In this document: one piece after another, positions 1-7,716 of the stretch
Layout: each line of letters opens with the position of its first letter
How positions within the stretch are numbered: position 1 is the first letter of the stretch
Assembly (NCBI GenBank): GCA_030613795.1
Contig: JAUWLG010000012.1
Coordinates: forward strand, 1-13,519
Direction of reading: 5' to 3'
Length of the DNA stretch: 13,519 nucleotides
Source: Helicobacteraceae bacterium
GTDB taxonomy: Bacteria > Campylobacterota > Campylobacteria > Campylobacterales > Sulfurimonadaceae
Notes under the pieces: model-generated
The model's database searches: none
Seen by the model: only the letters and a program-made list of their open reading frames with translations
Told to the model about the DNA's origin: nothing
Made by a program: the position numbers and the translations under genes

Positions 1-2302
1 CCGTCAATCGGTAACGATAGATCAACGACCCAAGAGCCACATTGCTGCCTGTAATGGCATTGGTAGGAAGACCAGAAAGATTAAACAGCCCTCCTAAGGT
101 GTAATAAGCGGTAAAATCTTGAGAGTTTGAAAAGTTTTCTGCGTCGAAAGTACTCCCCAATTTCAGACGAGGTGCAAAAGTGTGACGACCAAAAGTATAC
201 ACACCTGTGACATCCAGAAGATATTGCGAAAAAGTACTACTATCACCCCTAAACTGATCACTATAGCGATACATTAACATTGCTCTATATCCTTGTCTAG
301 GAAAAAAGGCATTATCTAAGCTGTCATATTCTATATCACCATAAATATTGTAAACATCTGCATCAGCACTAACCGTTGTATAACCAGAGCCAATGCTAGT
401 CCCATTATTATCAACAACACTGACAATAAAATTTGTATATGGATTAACATGCTTGACAACACCACCCGCTTCTACACGAATATCTTTTGTGATATTGATA
501 CCAAGGCCTAGTGTACCACCATACTCTCTGGCCTGCATCGTAAAGGTATCATCTAGGTCTACTTCAATATTATGATCAGCCAAGATGTCCGGAGAGACAT
601 AGACCTTCTTGTTTCTGTAAAAAACAGCAGGACGTACATAGGTATGGCCATAAGCATCAAGGGGTTGATAGAGTTCTGTTAATAGAAGGTTCTCTTGTCC
701 AAAAGAGACACGTGTTCGCCATTCACCAGCATAGCTGTTAAGACCAAATTTAATATATTCCATCTTTACAAAGTAGTCACTGTGCCCATCAAAGTTATCT
801 TCAAAGCCGATAGCGAATTTGATCTGGCCATTCACATCCCAACTTGGTGTTGTAATAATTTGTAAAACGTTCAATCCATCTTTTTGAATAACTTTATACG
901 TTACATCATCAAATATCATCAAGTTATAGATATCAGCTACATCTTGGTCTAGTTGTTCATTGTCTAGCTTTTCACCAAGTTTGACATGTATAAGAGAGAG
1001 AATCGCTTTATCATTCAAGTATGTCCCATTCTCCAGTTCGATCTTGTCGATAACAGGAGACTCATACCTTTTAGGCTTGGGTCTATTGGCTAAATACTCA
1101 TAATAATCTGTCTCATAAAGACTAAAGTGTGAGAGGTCGCTGTTATAAACCGCTTCTCCCTTTGCCTCACCAATAGCGATGATCGCAGGGTATTTGTCAG
1201 CATCTAATGGTCCATATCCTGTTAAGTCAGGAACAATAAGGATTTCATTCTCTCGCCCCTCCATACTACTGATAGTCTCTTCAACATTTTTACGCATTAA
1301 AATGTTGACAAGCTGTCCCATCACTGCAATGTAATTGTCAAACTTGGCATGTTCATCATAGGGTGTCGATATGTCAACAACTACGATGTAATCAACATTC
1401 ATCTCTTCTCGCATAACATCCAACGGTAAGTTGTCTGCCACACCACCATCCACAAGAACCTCTCCATTGATCGTTATAGGGTCAAACCCTCCAGGAATAG
1501 CGGTAGAAGCATAAATAGACTCTGCTAACGAACCATCTCGAAAGACAACAGTAGCACCGTCTTCCAGTCGACTGGCAACCGAACGAAAAGGAATTCGAAG
1601 GTCATCAAAACTTTTTATATTCGAGACACCGTACGTCTTCTTTTTCAGATAACTCAACATGTTTTGACGTTTAAAAAGGCCCGTACCTAAAACAACCTCG
1701 TTATCTTGGTTGACACCCACTTTAGCATTACCGGGAAATGCACGTTGAAGATGTTTACGACGAAACGGTATCTCCTGACGATCATAGTCAAAGGTAATGA
1801 CCTTAGTCCAGTCCATTGTAGTGAGCTGACGTTCTATCTCACTTGAGCTCATCCCCGAAGCATAAAGCCCTCCGACAAAGGAACCCATACTGGTACCGAC
1901 AATAGCATCGATAGGGATGTTATGGCGTTCAAAGGCTTTAATAATGCCAAGGTGTGCTCCGCCGCGTGCACCACCGCCACTTAGAACCAGACCGATACGT
2001 GGTCGTTTGTACCCCTTTTCCTGCTGGAGAGGTTTGTCTGCCTTTGTACTCAGACCAGAGAGTAACGAAGCCTCTTTGTTTCCATGTGTTGCCAGATCAA
2101 AGTGATCAAAGGTATCCCTTTTTTCAATCCTTTTTGTCTCTGAAACATACTGATCTGCTTTAATTCCTTTGATCTCATTTTTAGGAATGACAGGTATGGT
2201 ATTGATCTTCTCATGTGCTCCGTTTACGTCAAGTGTATCTGCACTTGCACCGACTGCCAAAAATAGGAGTGTAATGGTATTCGTAAACAGCTTATTATAC
2301 AT
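1..2302 (-). CDS. Patatin-like phospholipase with POTRA and beta-barrel (type Vd autotransporter, PlpD/FplA-like), 3' end missing
   Basis: The frame is open from an ATG at 2302 to the window edge (767 codons), so the C-terminus is cut off. Residues 1-21 form a signal peptide ending in ASA. Residues about 102-330 are a patatin domain with the three expected signatures: glycine-rich oxyanion loop SGGGARGG at 108-115, nucleophile elbow GTSMG with Ser138, and DGG with Asp285, giving an intact Ser-Asp dyad. A POTRA-like segment follows at about 416-480, then amphipathic beta strands typical of an Omp85-like barrel. This order is that of type Vd autotransporters, in which a lipase (phospholipase A1 in characterised members) is exported through its own barrel. 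The start lies one base after the dgkA stop with no clear ribosome binding site, which suggests translational coupling. The family call is firm; surface display and lipid specificity are inferred. Confidence 0.92.
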   Translation of the reverse strand, partial: MYNKLFTNTITLLFLAVGASADTLDVNGAHEKINTIPVIPKNEIKGIKADQYVSETKRIEKRDTFDHFDLATHGNKEASLLSGLSTKADKPLQQEKGYKRPRIGLVLSGGGARGGAHLGIIKAFERHNIPIDAIVGTSMGSFVGGLYASGMSSSEIERQLTTMDWTKVITFDYDRQEIPFRRKHLQRAFPGNAKVGVNQDNEVVLGTGLFKRQNMLSYLKKKTYGVSNIKSFDDLRIPFRSVASRLEDGATVVFRDGSLAESIYASTAIPGGFDPITINGEVLVDGGVADNLPLDVMREEMNVDYIVVVDISTPYDEHAKFDNYIAVMGQLVNILMRKNVEETISSMEGRENEILIVPDLTGYGPLDADKYPAIIAIGEAKGEAVYNSDLSHFSLYETDYYEYLANRPKPKRYESPVIDKIELENGTYLNDKAILSLIHVKLGEKLDNEQLDQDVADIYNLMIFDDVTYKVIQKDGLNVLQIITTPSWDVNGQIKFAIGFEDNFDGHSDYFVKMEYIKFGLNSYAGEWRTRVSFGQENLLLTELYQPLDAYGHTYVRPAVFYRNKKVYVSPDILADHNIEVDLDDTFTMQAREYGGTLGLGINITKDIRVEAGGVVKHVNPYTNFIVSVVDNNGTSIGSGYTTVSADADVYNIYGDIEYDSLDNAFFPRQGYRAMLMYRYSDQFRGDSSTFSQYLLDVTGVYTFGRHTFAPRLKLGSTFDAENFSNSQDFTAYYTLGGLFNLSGLPTNAITGSNVALGSLIYRYRLT

Positions 2303-2303
2303 A

Positions 2304-2672
2304 TCAGACCAATTCAAAAGCCAGTGCTAGGGTCGCGATCCAAATAGCACCTAATGTCATCAAGGAGACAAAGACCAAAGCAGCTCCGGCATCTTTAGCC
2401 TGTTTTGCCAAGATGTGGTAGTCTTGAGTAACAAGGTCAACCACTCGCTCAATGGCACTATTCGTTATTTCAGCCATAATAGGAATAAGCAGCGAGATAC
2501 TCAAAACAAACTTATATCCTATCTCGATAGGCAAGATCCAGGCAACGGTGACACCTACGACAAACAGAAGGATTTGTAGTTTAAACGAAGGTTCATGTTT
2601 GGTCACATCGACTAGACCTGCCAAAGCATAAGTCGTGTTTTTAAACAGTGTGTATTTTGGCTTATTGTGCAT
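2304..2672 (-). CDS. dgkA: Diacylglycerol kinase (DgkA family)
   Basis: Small inner-membrane enzyme that phosphorylates diacylglycerol to phosphatidic acid with ATP. The signature is clear: EITNSAIERVVDLV with the catalytic Glu and the N-S-A-I-E core, followed by AKDAGAALVFVSL, with three membrane helices and about 122 residues, the normal family size. I chose ATG 2672 because AAAGGA lies 8 bases upstream of it. The in-frame ATG at 2681 would give 125 residues, but that same AAAGGA abuts or overlaps it. The gene overlaps the end of the transporter/acyltransferase gene by 11 bp and is followed after one base by the patatin gene, so all are probably one transcript. In this context it would return diacylglycerol from lipid turnover to the phospholipid pathway (inference). 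Confidence 0.93.
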   Translation of the reverse strand: MHNKPKYTLFKNTTYALAGLVDVTKHEPSFKLQILLFVVGVTVAWILPIEIGYKFVLSISLLIPIMAEITNSAIERVVDLVTQDYHILAKQAKDAGAALVFVSLMTLGAIWIATLALAFELV

Positions 2673-4494
2673 TATATTCATCCTTTAGTATCTGTACTTC
2701 TTTTTGTAACTCTTCTGCAGTTGTTGACATTGGCATAGGATCACCATAGATTATTGTCACTTTTCTACGCCATAGAGAACGCTGTGGAACAAACTTTTTA
2801 ACGGACCGAGAAAAACGACTGCCTTCCAGTCCACCTATATAGGCGGGAACGATCACACCTTCGCTTCCTTTAACTGCTATCTCATAGCCGCGTTGAAACT
2901 TTTGCAACTCTTCACCACGGTTGATCCCACCTTCGGGAAAGAGCGTCACTAAGTCATGTTTTAGTACATGTTCTTTTACCATTTTAAAGGCATCTTTAGC
3001 CGCTCGCGCTGAAACAGGAATAGCACCACCCCATTTAAAGAAGGTGTGGACTATTGGCCAGTTGTAGATCCCTCTATCCATCATAAAGACAGTACGTCGC
3101 TCAATAGCAAACGGTACAATGATCCAGTCTATCCAGCTAACATGATTTGCCATTAGAAGCACCGCACCGTCATGAGGCACTTTTTCTTGACCTCTATAGA
3201 CAAAGTTATATCGAAAAGACAAGACAAACTCACCGATAAACCACGCTAACATCAGTTGGTGTTTACGGATCATGTAGATGGCCATAATTCCTGCCAAGGC
3301 AGCGATAACATAAAACAGTCCCCCAGCATTGATCCCTTCATATGCAAAGAAAGTTGTCAAGAGTAAAAAACTCACCATAAAGATATTTTGTATGAAGTTA
3401 TTACCCGCAATAATAGTCCCGAGATGAACCCCAGGTGCATGTTTTTGAATAAAAGAGTTAAGCGGGACAATAAACATACCTGATGAAAGTCCAAAGATAA
3501 AAAAGAGAACAGCAATAGGCTCAAGATGGTTAAACGTTGGTATAAAGAACAGACTTAGTGTCATACCTATCGCACTGAACGGCACAAGTCCCATGTTGAT
3601 GTAAAACTTGGAGAAGCGTGCTGCAATAATAGCGCCCATAATAATACCTAAGGCAGTAAGACCGAGAATGCCCTGAACATAGATCGTATTTGTAATACCT
3701 AGTACATCTTTTGCGTACGCTGGGAATATTGTCAATGCAACTTGTGAGACACCCCAAAAAATGGAGAGTCCAAAAATAGCTTCTAAGATAGGACGTTTAC
3801 GGGTAATGGTCTTCATATTTTTACGAAGATAATAGCCGGAGATGTATCGTCTAAAATGAAACTTTCTCTCTGAGGGAACACGTTGTTGGTTTGGCAATGT
3901 GGACATAAAATACAGTTCAAGAAGAGAGCCTGTAACCAGTAACCATCCCAGCGGTGCGACTTCTCTTAAGATATCATCAGCAGTCTCATAAGTTGTCAAT
4001 GAATTCTCAAACAACACCGTATAAACAACAATACCAGAGAGGATAGCCACTGTCGTAGCCGCTTGCACGGCTGCATTACCTGCGGAGATAAATTTGTTAC
4101 CCACCAGCTCTTTGATGTAACCATACTTGGCAGGCGAGTAGATCGCACTCTGCATGGCTAAAAGAAAAGTCAATCCAAAAGCCACTTCAAACCAGCCCAT
4201 GTAATACGAAGCGGTAATGGCCAAAGTGAGGATGACTGCCAAAGCGGCAGCATAGACCATTACCTTGTTTTTAGGGAACTTATCTGAAAGGAAACCTGCC
4301 GGGGTAAAGACCATAATAAACGGTAAAAGGATCAAGGCATTTACAATGGCTGTAAGTATGATCTGCTCTTGATTGTCGTAGATCTTAAAGACGGTGTTTT
4401 GGATAATGATCTTATGGCCAAGATCGGTGAAAGCATTTAAAAAGAGTGCAATGATGTAGGGATATGTCCCCTTTATCTTGAACATCTCTTTCAA
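2662..4494 (-). CDS. Fused lysophospholipid transporter (LplT-type MFS) and PlsC-type acyltransferase
   Basis: A 610-residue two-domain protein. Residues about 8-415 are an MFS transporter of the LplT type with many hydrophobic helices and the loop GFLSDKFPKNK at about 67-77. Residues about 425-610 are a PlsC/LPLAT acyltransferase with the catalytic H-x4-D motif (NHVSWID, His451 and Asp456) and the glycerophosphate-binding FPEGG at 519-523. In E. coli, LplT flips lysophospholipids inward and Aas re-acylates them. Here the two steps are fused, but the AMP-binding acyl-ACP synthetase domain of Aas is absent, so the acyl donor must come from elsewhere. The start is TTG: its T, T, G overlap the upstream TGA stop, and GGGAG lies 7 bases before it. 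The ATG at residue 4 has the purine run pressed against it and fits less well. The domain calls are firm; the exact lipid substrate is inferred. Confidence 0.9.
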   Translation of the reverse strand: MKEMFKIKGTYPYIIALFLNAFTDLGHKIIIQNTVFKIYDNQEQIILTAIVNALILLPFIMVFTPAGFLSDKFPKNKVMVYAAALAVILTLAITASYYMGWFEVAFGLTFLLAMQSAIYSPAKYGYIKELVGNKFISAGNAAVQAATTVAILSGIVVYTVLFENSLTTYETADDILREVAPLGWLLVTGSLLELYFMSTLPNQQRVPSERKFHFRRYISGYYLRKNMKTITRKRPILEAIFGLSIFWGVSQVALTIFPAYAKDVLGITNTIYVQGILGLTALGIIMGAIIAARFSKFYINMGLVPFSAIGMTLSLFFIPTFNHLEPIAVLFFIFGLSSGMFIVPLNSFIQKHAPGVHLGTIIAGNNFIQNIFMVSFLLLTTFFAYEGINAGGLFYVIAALAGIMAIYMIRKHQLMLAWFIGEFVLSFRYNFVYRGQEKVPHDGAVLLMANHVSWIDWIIVPFAIERRTVFMMDRGIYNWPIVHTFFKWGGAIPVSARAAKDAFKMVKEHVLKHDLVTLFPEGGINRGEELQKFQRGYEIAVKGSEGVIVPAYIGGLEGSRFSRSVKKFVPQRSLWRRKVTIIYGDPMPMSTTAEELQKEVQILKDEYNAQ

Positions 4495-5222
4495 GAAGCG
4501 ACTCCCGTACTCCAGCCGGCATAGATGCCATGGTCTTTTTCAGCGGTGGTGATCAGCAGAAATGCCAACTCTTCTAAGAGTTCTGCATCAATGGCATGTT
4601 CCTGCGTCATGATCAGTGTATACCCATACTCTTCACTGCTGTTATAACTGATATCTTTCTCTTTAAAACCGTGCAGATACAAGGTCTCAGCCACACGCTT
4701 GGCATTTGTCTCAGTTAAAAAGCCCATGTAGTGTTCCACTTCGCGCGCTATAGAGAGGTCATCACCCTCCTCTTTCAACTCATCCATAATATGACGGCTC
4801 TGTACCTGTTGAAGCATCAAAGCACTAGGGTACAGTGTGTATAGGTAGTGTTCCCACTTTGCATCTTTGGTTGAACCGGTGTCGGTAATATAGCCTGAAC
4901 CCAAAACTTTTGAGACAACACTCTGAAACTTTTTAGCTGTTGGTGCATAAAAGTAGAGCTCAAGCCAACCATCTTCATACTTTTGACCCACATTGATTGC
5001 GTCGATCTCATTTGAGAGAGTCTCTTTCAACGTATCTGTCACAGACTTGAGCTTTGCTGATTCAGAAGCTGTTGCAAACCCCTCATCATCAACCTCATTC
5101 ATCTTTAAAAAGGCCCAAAGAAGCCATGGACGCTCTTCTTGAGGGGCACTGTCGATGTAGTCCATCTCAAGCTCTGTCTTTACAGAGCTTTCATCGCTGG
5201 TGGTAATATAGTATTCAATCAT
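4491..5222 (-). CDS. DUF695 / RraB-like two-domain cytoplasmic protein
   Basis: A 243-residue acidic soluble protein without signal peptide or membrane segment. Residues about 1-130 resemble DUF695, with conserved aromatic positions and the strand WLELYFYAP at 86-94. Residues about 140-240 resemble RraB, seen in DELKEEGDDLS with EVEHYMGF after it, a central LYLHGF, and the C-terminal GIYAGWSTGV. RraB in E. coli inhibits RNase E, but Campylobacterota such as Helicobacter are known for RNase J and RNase Y rather than RNase E, so that role is doubtful here. It is first in the lipid gene unit, and its stop overlaps the TTG start of the transporter fusion by 4 bp. No good ribosome binding site precedes the ATG. 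The family assignment is by remembered pattern; the function is unknown. Confidence 0.75.
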   Translation of the reverse strand: MIEYYITTSDESSVKTELEMDYIDSAPQEERPWLLWAFLKMNEVDDEGFATASESAKLKSVTDTLKETLSNEIDAINVGQKYEDGWLELYFYAPTAKKFQSVVSKVLGSGYITDTGSTKDAKWEHYLYTLYPSALMLQQVQSRHIMDELKEEGDDLSIAREVEHYMGFLTETNAKRVAETLYLHGFKEKDISYNSSEEYGYTLIMTQEHAIDAELLEELAFLLITTAEKDHGIYAGWSTGVAS

Positions 5223-5234
5223 TGTATTTATATC

Positions 5235-5240
5235 TTTATA
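5235..5240 (-). promoter_or_regulatory. Possible -10 box for the minus-strand lipid operon
   Basis: TATAAA on the minus strand (5240 to 5235), 12 bases from the ATG at 5222. A second candidate, TAAAAT at 5259-5254, would leave a longer leader. The 71-base gap between the divergent genes must hold promoters for both directions, and it is very A+T-rich, so the choice is uncertain. Confidence 0.25.
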
Positions 5241-5281
5241 GAAAATGTAAGTTATTTTATCTTTTTGCTTGTTAAAATAGC

Positions 5282-5287
5282 TATAAT
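5282..5287 (+). promoter_or_regulatory. Perfect -10 box; predicted transcript start falls on the next ATG
   Basis: TATAAT on the plus strand, with the ATG of the next gene only seven bases after its last base. A start site 6-7 bases downstream would coincide with that A of ATG, and no ribosome binding site is present, so the mRNA may be leaderless. There is no good -35 box, as is common in Campylobacterota. Confidence 0.5.
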
Positions 5288-5293
5288 TTTGCC

Positions 5294-5695
5294 ATGGAAA
5301 ACATCTATATACTTCTTATCGTCTATATCGCTTTAGAGCTCTTTGAGATCCAGTGGCAAAAAGCAGACAATCTTATTGGCATCCTGGCCAAACTCTATCG
5401 CTACTACAGCAAAAACATCATCCTCTTTTTTCTGATGCACCCTACTTTTTACTTTGGTATCGGTCTTGCGATGGTCACGGACCTTGCCTTCAGTGCAGTT
5501 GCCCTCGTCTTTATTAAAACAGTGGATATGGCAACAAAGATCTTACTGATCCAACAGGTCTTTGAGAAAAAAGAGCTATCGGCTGAAATGTCGGCGATGC
5601 TCATTACGCCGCTTCATCCACTAATGGCTTATCTCTCCGTTGTTATCTATACGCCATTGGTCTACTTCGCTTTTTCATCTCTCTCTTCATTTTAA
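5294..5695 (+). CDS. Unrecognised small membrane protein
   Basis: A 133-residue hydrophobic protein with four likely membrane segments at about 3-16, 40-60, 62-77 and 100-127. An amphipathic stretch rich in Tyr and Lys (LAKLYRYYSK) precedes helix 2, and a charged loop lies at 87-98. I recognise no domain. Codon use resembles its neighbours, and the frame runs from a promoter-proximal ATG to a clean TAA, so it is likely a real gene. It is divergent from the lipid operon with 71 bp between. It has no ribosome binding site and the -10 box sits almost on the ATG, pointing to leaderless translation or to a misplaced start. No in-frame downstream ATG with a better site is evident near the N-terminus. 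Confidence 0.75.
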   Translation: MENIYILLIVYIALELFEIQWQKADNLIGILAKLYRYYSKNIILFFLMHPTFYFGIGLAMVTDLAFSAVALVFIKTVDMATKILLIQQVFEKKELSAEMSAMLITPLHPLMAYLSVVIYTPLVYFAFSSLSSF

Positions 5696-5794
5696 CCGGG
5701 CTATGCAACAGAGATTGCAGAACCAGGGTTTAACCTTAACTTAATAAAATATAATAACATTCATAACTACTTTATATATCTGCCTCTTTTTCGT

Positions 5795-5800
5795 TATAAT
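5795..5800 (+). promoter_or_regulatory. -10 box for the DUF2892 gene
   Basis: TATAAT 34 bases before the ATG at 5834, predicting a start site near 5807 and a leader of about 27 bases that includes the AGGAG ribosome binding site at 5822-5826. The -35 region is T-rich without a consensus hexamer. Confidence 0.6.
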
Positions 5801-5833
5801 CCCGCACTTTAAAAGATAGATAGGAGAATATTT

Positions 5834-6013
5834 ATGAATATTATGAAAATTAGAGCAGTTTGTCGCCCTATTCGTATTACACTTGGTCTTGCACTAATCG
5901 CTACAGGTATTTTTACCGGTAATCCTTGGTTCTTCCTGGGTGCTGTTCCATTGGTTGCAGGCCTTGTAAACTTCTGTCCACTTTGCATCATTACTAAAAA
6001 GTGTGACGTCTAA
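5834..6013 (+). CDS. Small DUF2892 (YgaP transmembrane-domain-like) membrane protein
   Basis: A 59-residue protein, too short for a 60-codon cut-off. AGGAG lies 7 bases before the ATG and a TATAAT box 34 bases before it, and a terminator follows the stop, so this is a well-formed single-gene unit. It has two hydrophobic segments (about 13-28 and 32-47) separated by GNPW, as in the DUF2892 family, and the C-terminal CPLC at 48-51 corresponds to the family's CPLY position. Four cysteines are present (10, 48, 51, 57), which would allow a disulfide or metal/persulfide chemistry. In YgaP this membrane unit is fused to a rhodanese domain; here it stands alone. The family is likely and the function is unknown. 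Confidence 0.82.
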   Translation: MNIMKIRAVCRPIRITLGLALIATGIFTGNPWFFLGAVPLVAGLVNFCPLCIITKKCDV

Positions 6014-6036
6014 CTAATACAACTTTTTTAACCCTT

Positions 6037-6094
6037 ATAGATCGTTCTCACTAAACGAGAGCTATCTGTATCCTCCCTTTTCCCCCTCTTTTTT
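6037..6094 (+). terminator. Intrinsic terminator after the DUF2892 gene
   Basis: Hairpin with arms 6037-6049 and 6057-6069: 13 positions with one mismatch and two G-U pairs, and a 7-base loop. It is followed by a pyrimidine-rich tract ending in six T at 6089-6094. It starts 23 bases after the stop codon. Confidence 0.6.
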
Positions 6095-6143
6095 GTAAAA
6101 CAGCGCAGTAACAAAGAGAAATTTTTCAATTTCTTTTTAGTTT

Positions 6144-6158
6144 TGAAAGTAATTCTCA
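6144..6158. promoter_or_regulatory. Fur-box-like inverted repeat (distal)
   Basis: TGAAAGT-A-ATTCTCA, a 7-1-7 repeat; on the other strand TGAGAAT-T-ACTTTCA, close to the Fur form TGAGAATnATTCTCA (12 of 14 arm positions). It lies about 80 bases before the porin -35 box, in the otherwise gene-free stretch 6014-6328. Confidence 0.45.
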
Positions 6159-6213
6159 CTATTATTGTCACTATCTGTAACATAAGCAGGATTACAACCA
6201 TCCTATTAATTTA

Positions 6214-6232
6214 AATAATGATAATAAGTTTC
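6214..6232. promoter_or_regulatory. Fur box next to the porin promoter
   Basis: AATAATGATAATAAGTTTC matches the classic 19-base Fur consensus GATAATGATAATCATTATC at 15 of 19 positions, including 11 in a row. It ends 7 bases before the TTGACA at 6240, an ordinary place for a repressor. This suggests that the porin and the gene behind it are expressed when iron is scarce. Confidence 0.6.
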
Positions 6233-6239
6233 AAAACTA

Positions 6240-6268
6240 TTGACATCGCATTTTCCATCTGTTAACAT
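6240..6268 (+). promoter_or_regulatory. Sigma70 promoter of the porin operon
   Basis: TTGACA at 6240-6245, a 17-base spacer, and TAACAT at 6263-6268. The predicted start near 6275 would leave a leader of about 54 bases before the preferred ATG at 6329. It is one of the few sites here with a consensus -35 at normal spacing. Confidence 0.6.
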
Positions 6269-6328
6269 ACCGCCATAAAACAAATGATTGTGAAAACGAT
6301 TATTAAAATGATAAACAGGAAAATGAAA

Positions 6329-7678
6329 ATGAAAACTAATAAAATAGTCTTAGCACTTAGTGCTGCGGCGCTGTTAAGCAACATGGCTTTTGCCGATGAT
6401 ACAACAGATATTGCAGAACTTAAAAAACAGGTCGCTGAACTTCAAGCCAACCAAGAGGCGCTTGTTGATGAGACATCAAATGCACAAGTGGGTTTCACTA
6501 CTGTCGATACTGACTTCTCACATAACGGTATGGGTGCTGCCGCATCAAAGATCTATATTTCAAAGTCACCACTCTCTATCGGTGGGTATGGTGATATGTA
6601 CTTTGCAAGTACTGATAAACCTGGGAAAGACAATGTAGCTGATGTTTATCATTTTGTTCCATATATCGGATATAAATTTACTGACAACATCATCTTAAAC
6701 ACCGAGATCGAATTTGAACATGGTGGAGCAAACCCTGAGATGGTTGATCCGGAAGGGTATGCTATTGTCGAGTTTATGTACCTTGACTTCTTGATGCATG
6801 AGGCATTTAATGCGCAACTAGGTCACGTTCTTGTACCGATGGGCCTTATTAACCTTCGTCACGAACCGACACTGTTCAACACCGTACAAAAACCTAAAAC
6901 TGAAAAATATATCATCCCAGCGACTTGGCACTCAACAGGTGCTATCGCTTACGGTAACTTCGGAGAGACTGGGCTTAGCTACAACGCCGGTATCATTCAA
7001 GCGATCGATCAGAATAATGAAGATGCAGGGAAACCAGGTCAGGTACGTGAAGGTCGCGCAGGTTCTACCGGAAAATCAGCGTACAACAGAGGGGCTTTTG
7101 TCGGTCGTCTAGACTATAGAGGCGTTAATGGTCTTCTTCTTGGTACATCACTCTATTATGGTGATGCATCACAAGGCAGTGTTGCTGATGCCACATCTTT
7201 GATCTATGACGTACACGCTACCTATGAGGTTGCCGGCTTCAAGGCTAAAGCACTTTATGGTGCGACAAACGTCTCAAATGCATCAAATATTGCAGCCGTT
7301 CAAACTGACCCACTTAATCCAAACGGGTTAGCAACGACAGATTCCTTAGGTTACTATGTAAACCTTGAGTATGATGTTTTAGCAACTGTCAACACCACTT
7401 ACAAACTGCCGATCTTTGTGCAGTATGATTATATAGATCCAACAAAGAATGTCGTCGATCAAAATGGTGATGCTGTCGCAAATTACGACTACACAGATAG
7501 TAAAGGTGCTACTAAAACTGCTAGTACTAACACGAAAGAGGCAACGACAACTGTGGGTATCAACTTCTTTCCACACGAGCAAGTCGTACTTAAAATGGAC
7601 TACGCTATGACACAGATTGATGTTGATTCATCTAAAGATTACAACACTTTCACAATGGGTCTTGGTTTCATTTTCTAA
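6329..7678 (+). CDS. Outer-membrane porin with N-terminal coiled coil (OprO/P-like)
   Basis: From ATG 6329 the product has 449 residues. A typical signal peptide ends AFA at residue 22, followed by a short heptad-like coiled coil (IAELKKQVAELQANQEALVD), then alternating beta-strand sequence with Tyr/Gly/Asn-rich turns to a C-terminal phenylalanine (GLGFIF), the usual end of a barrel protein. The frame also extends up to an ATG at 6284, but only 6329 has a well-placed site (AGGA, 8 bases), and the longer form would put 15 extra basic residues before the signal peptide. It resembles phosphate-selective-porin-like proteins; the solute is not readable from sequence. A Fur box and a strong promoter lie upstream, and the di-heme lipoprotein gene begins 38 bases downstream, so the two are probably co-transcribed. 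Confidence 0.88.
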   Translation: MKTNKIVLALSAAALLSNMAFADDTTDIAELKKQVAELQANQEALVDETSNAQVGFTTVDTDFSHNGMGAAASKIYISKSPLSIGGYGDMYFASTDKPGKDNVADVYHFVPYIGYKFTDNIILNTEIEFEHGGANPEMVDPEGYAIVEFMYLDFLMHEAFNAQLGHVLVPMGLINLRHEPTLFNTVQKPKTEKYIIPATWHSTGAIAYGNFGETGLSYNAGIIQAIDQNNEDAGKPGQVREGRAGSTGKSAYNRGAFVGRLDYRGVNGLLLGTSLYYGDASQGSVADATSLIYDVHATYEVAGFKAKALYGATNVSNASNIAAVQTDPLNPNGLATTDSLGYYVNLEYDVLATVNTTYKLPIFVQYDYIDPTKNVVDQNGDAVANYDYTDSKGATKTASTNTKEATTTVGINFFPHEQVVLKMDYAMTQIDVDSSKDYNTFTMGLGFIF

Positions 7679-7716
7679 ACAGATAGACAGTACAAATATT
7701 ACAATAGGAATAAGAG

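Noticed and set aside
393..575. Plus-strand open frame of 60 codons
   Set aside because: It lies antisense inside the patatin gene, whose barrel region is coherent on the minus strand; no ribosome binding site or protein pattern.
1917..2163. Two overlapping plus-strand open frames
   Set aside because: They are opposite the patatin glycine-rich loop region; their proline/arginine-rich sequences are typical antisense shadows.
5694..5745. Possible terminator after the 133-residue membrane protein (AACC with GGTT, GCAA with TTGC)
   Set aside because: Stems are only four bases with large unpaired parts and no T run.
5809..5991. Minus-strand 60-codon open frame
   Set aside because: It is antisense to the DUF2892 gene, which has a promoter, ribosome binding site and family pattern on the plus strand.
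6284..6328. Longer N-terminus for the porin from ATG 6284
   Set aside because: It adds 15 basic residues before a complete signal peptide and has no ribosome binding site; AGGA is correctly spaced only for 6329.
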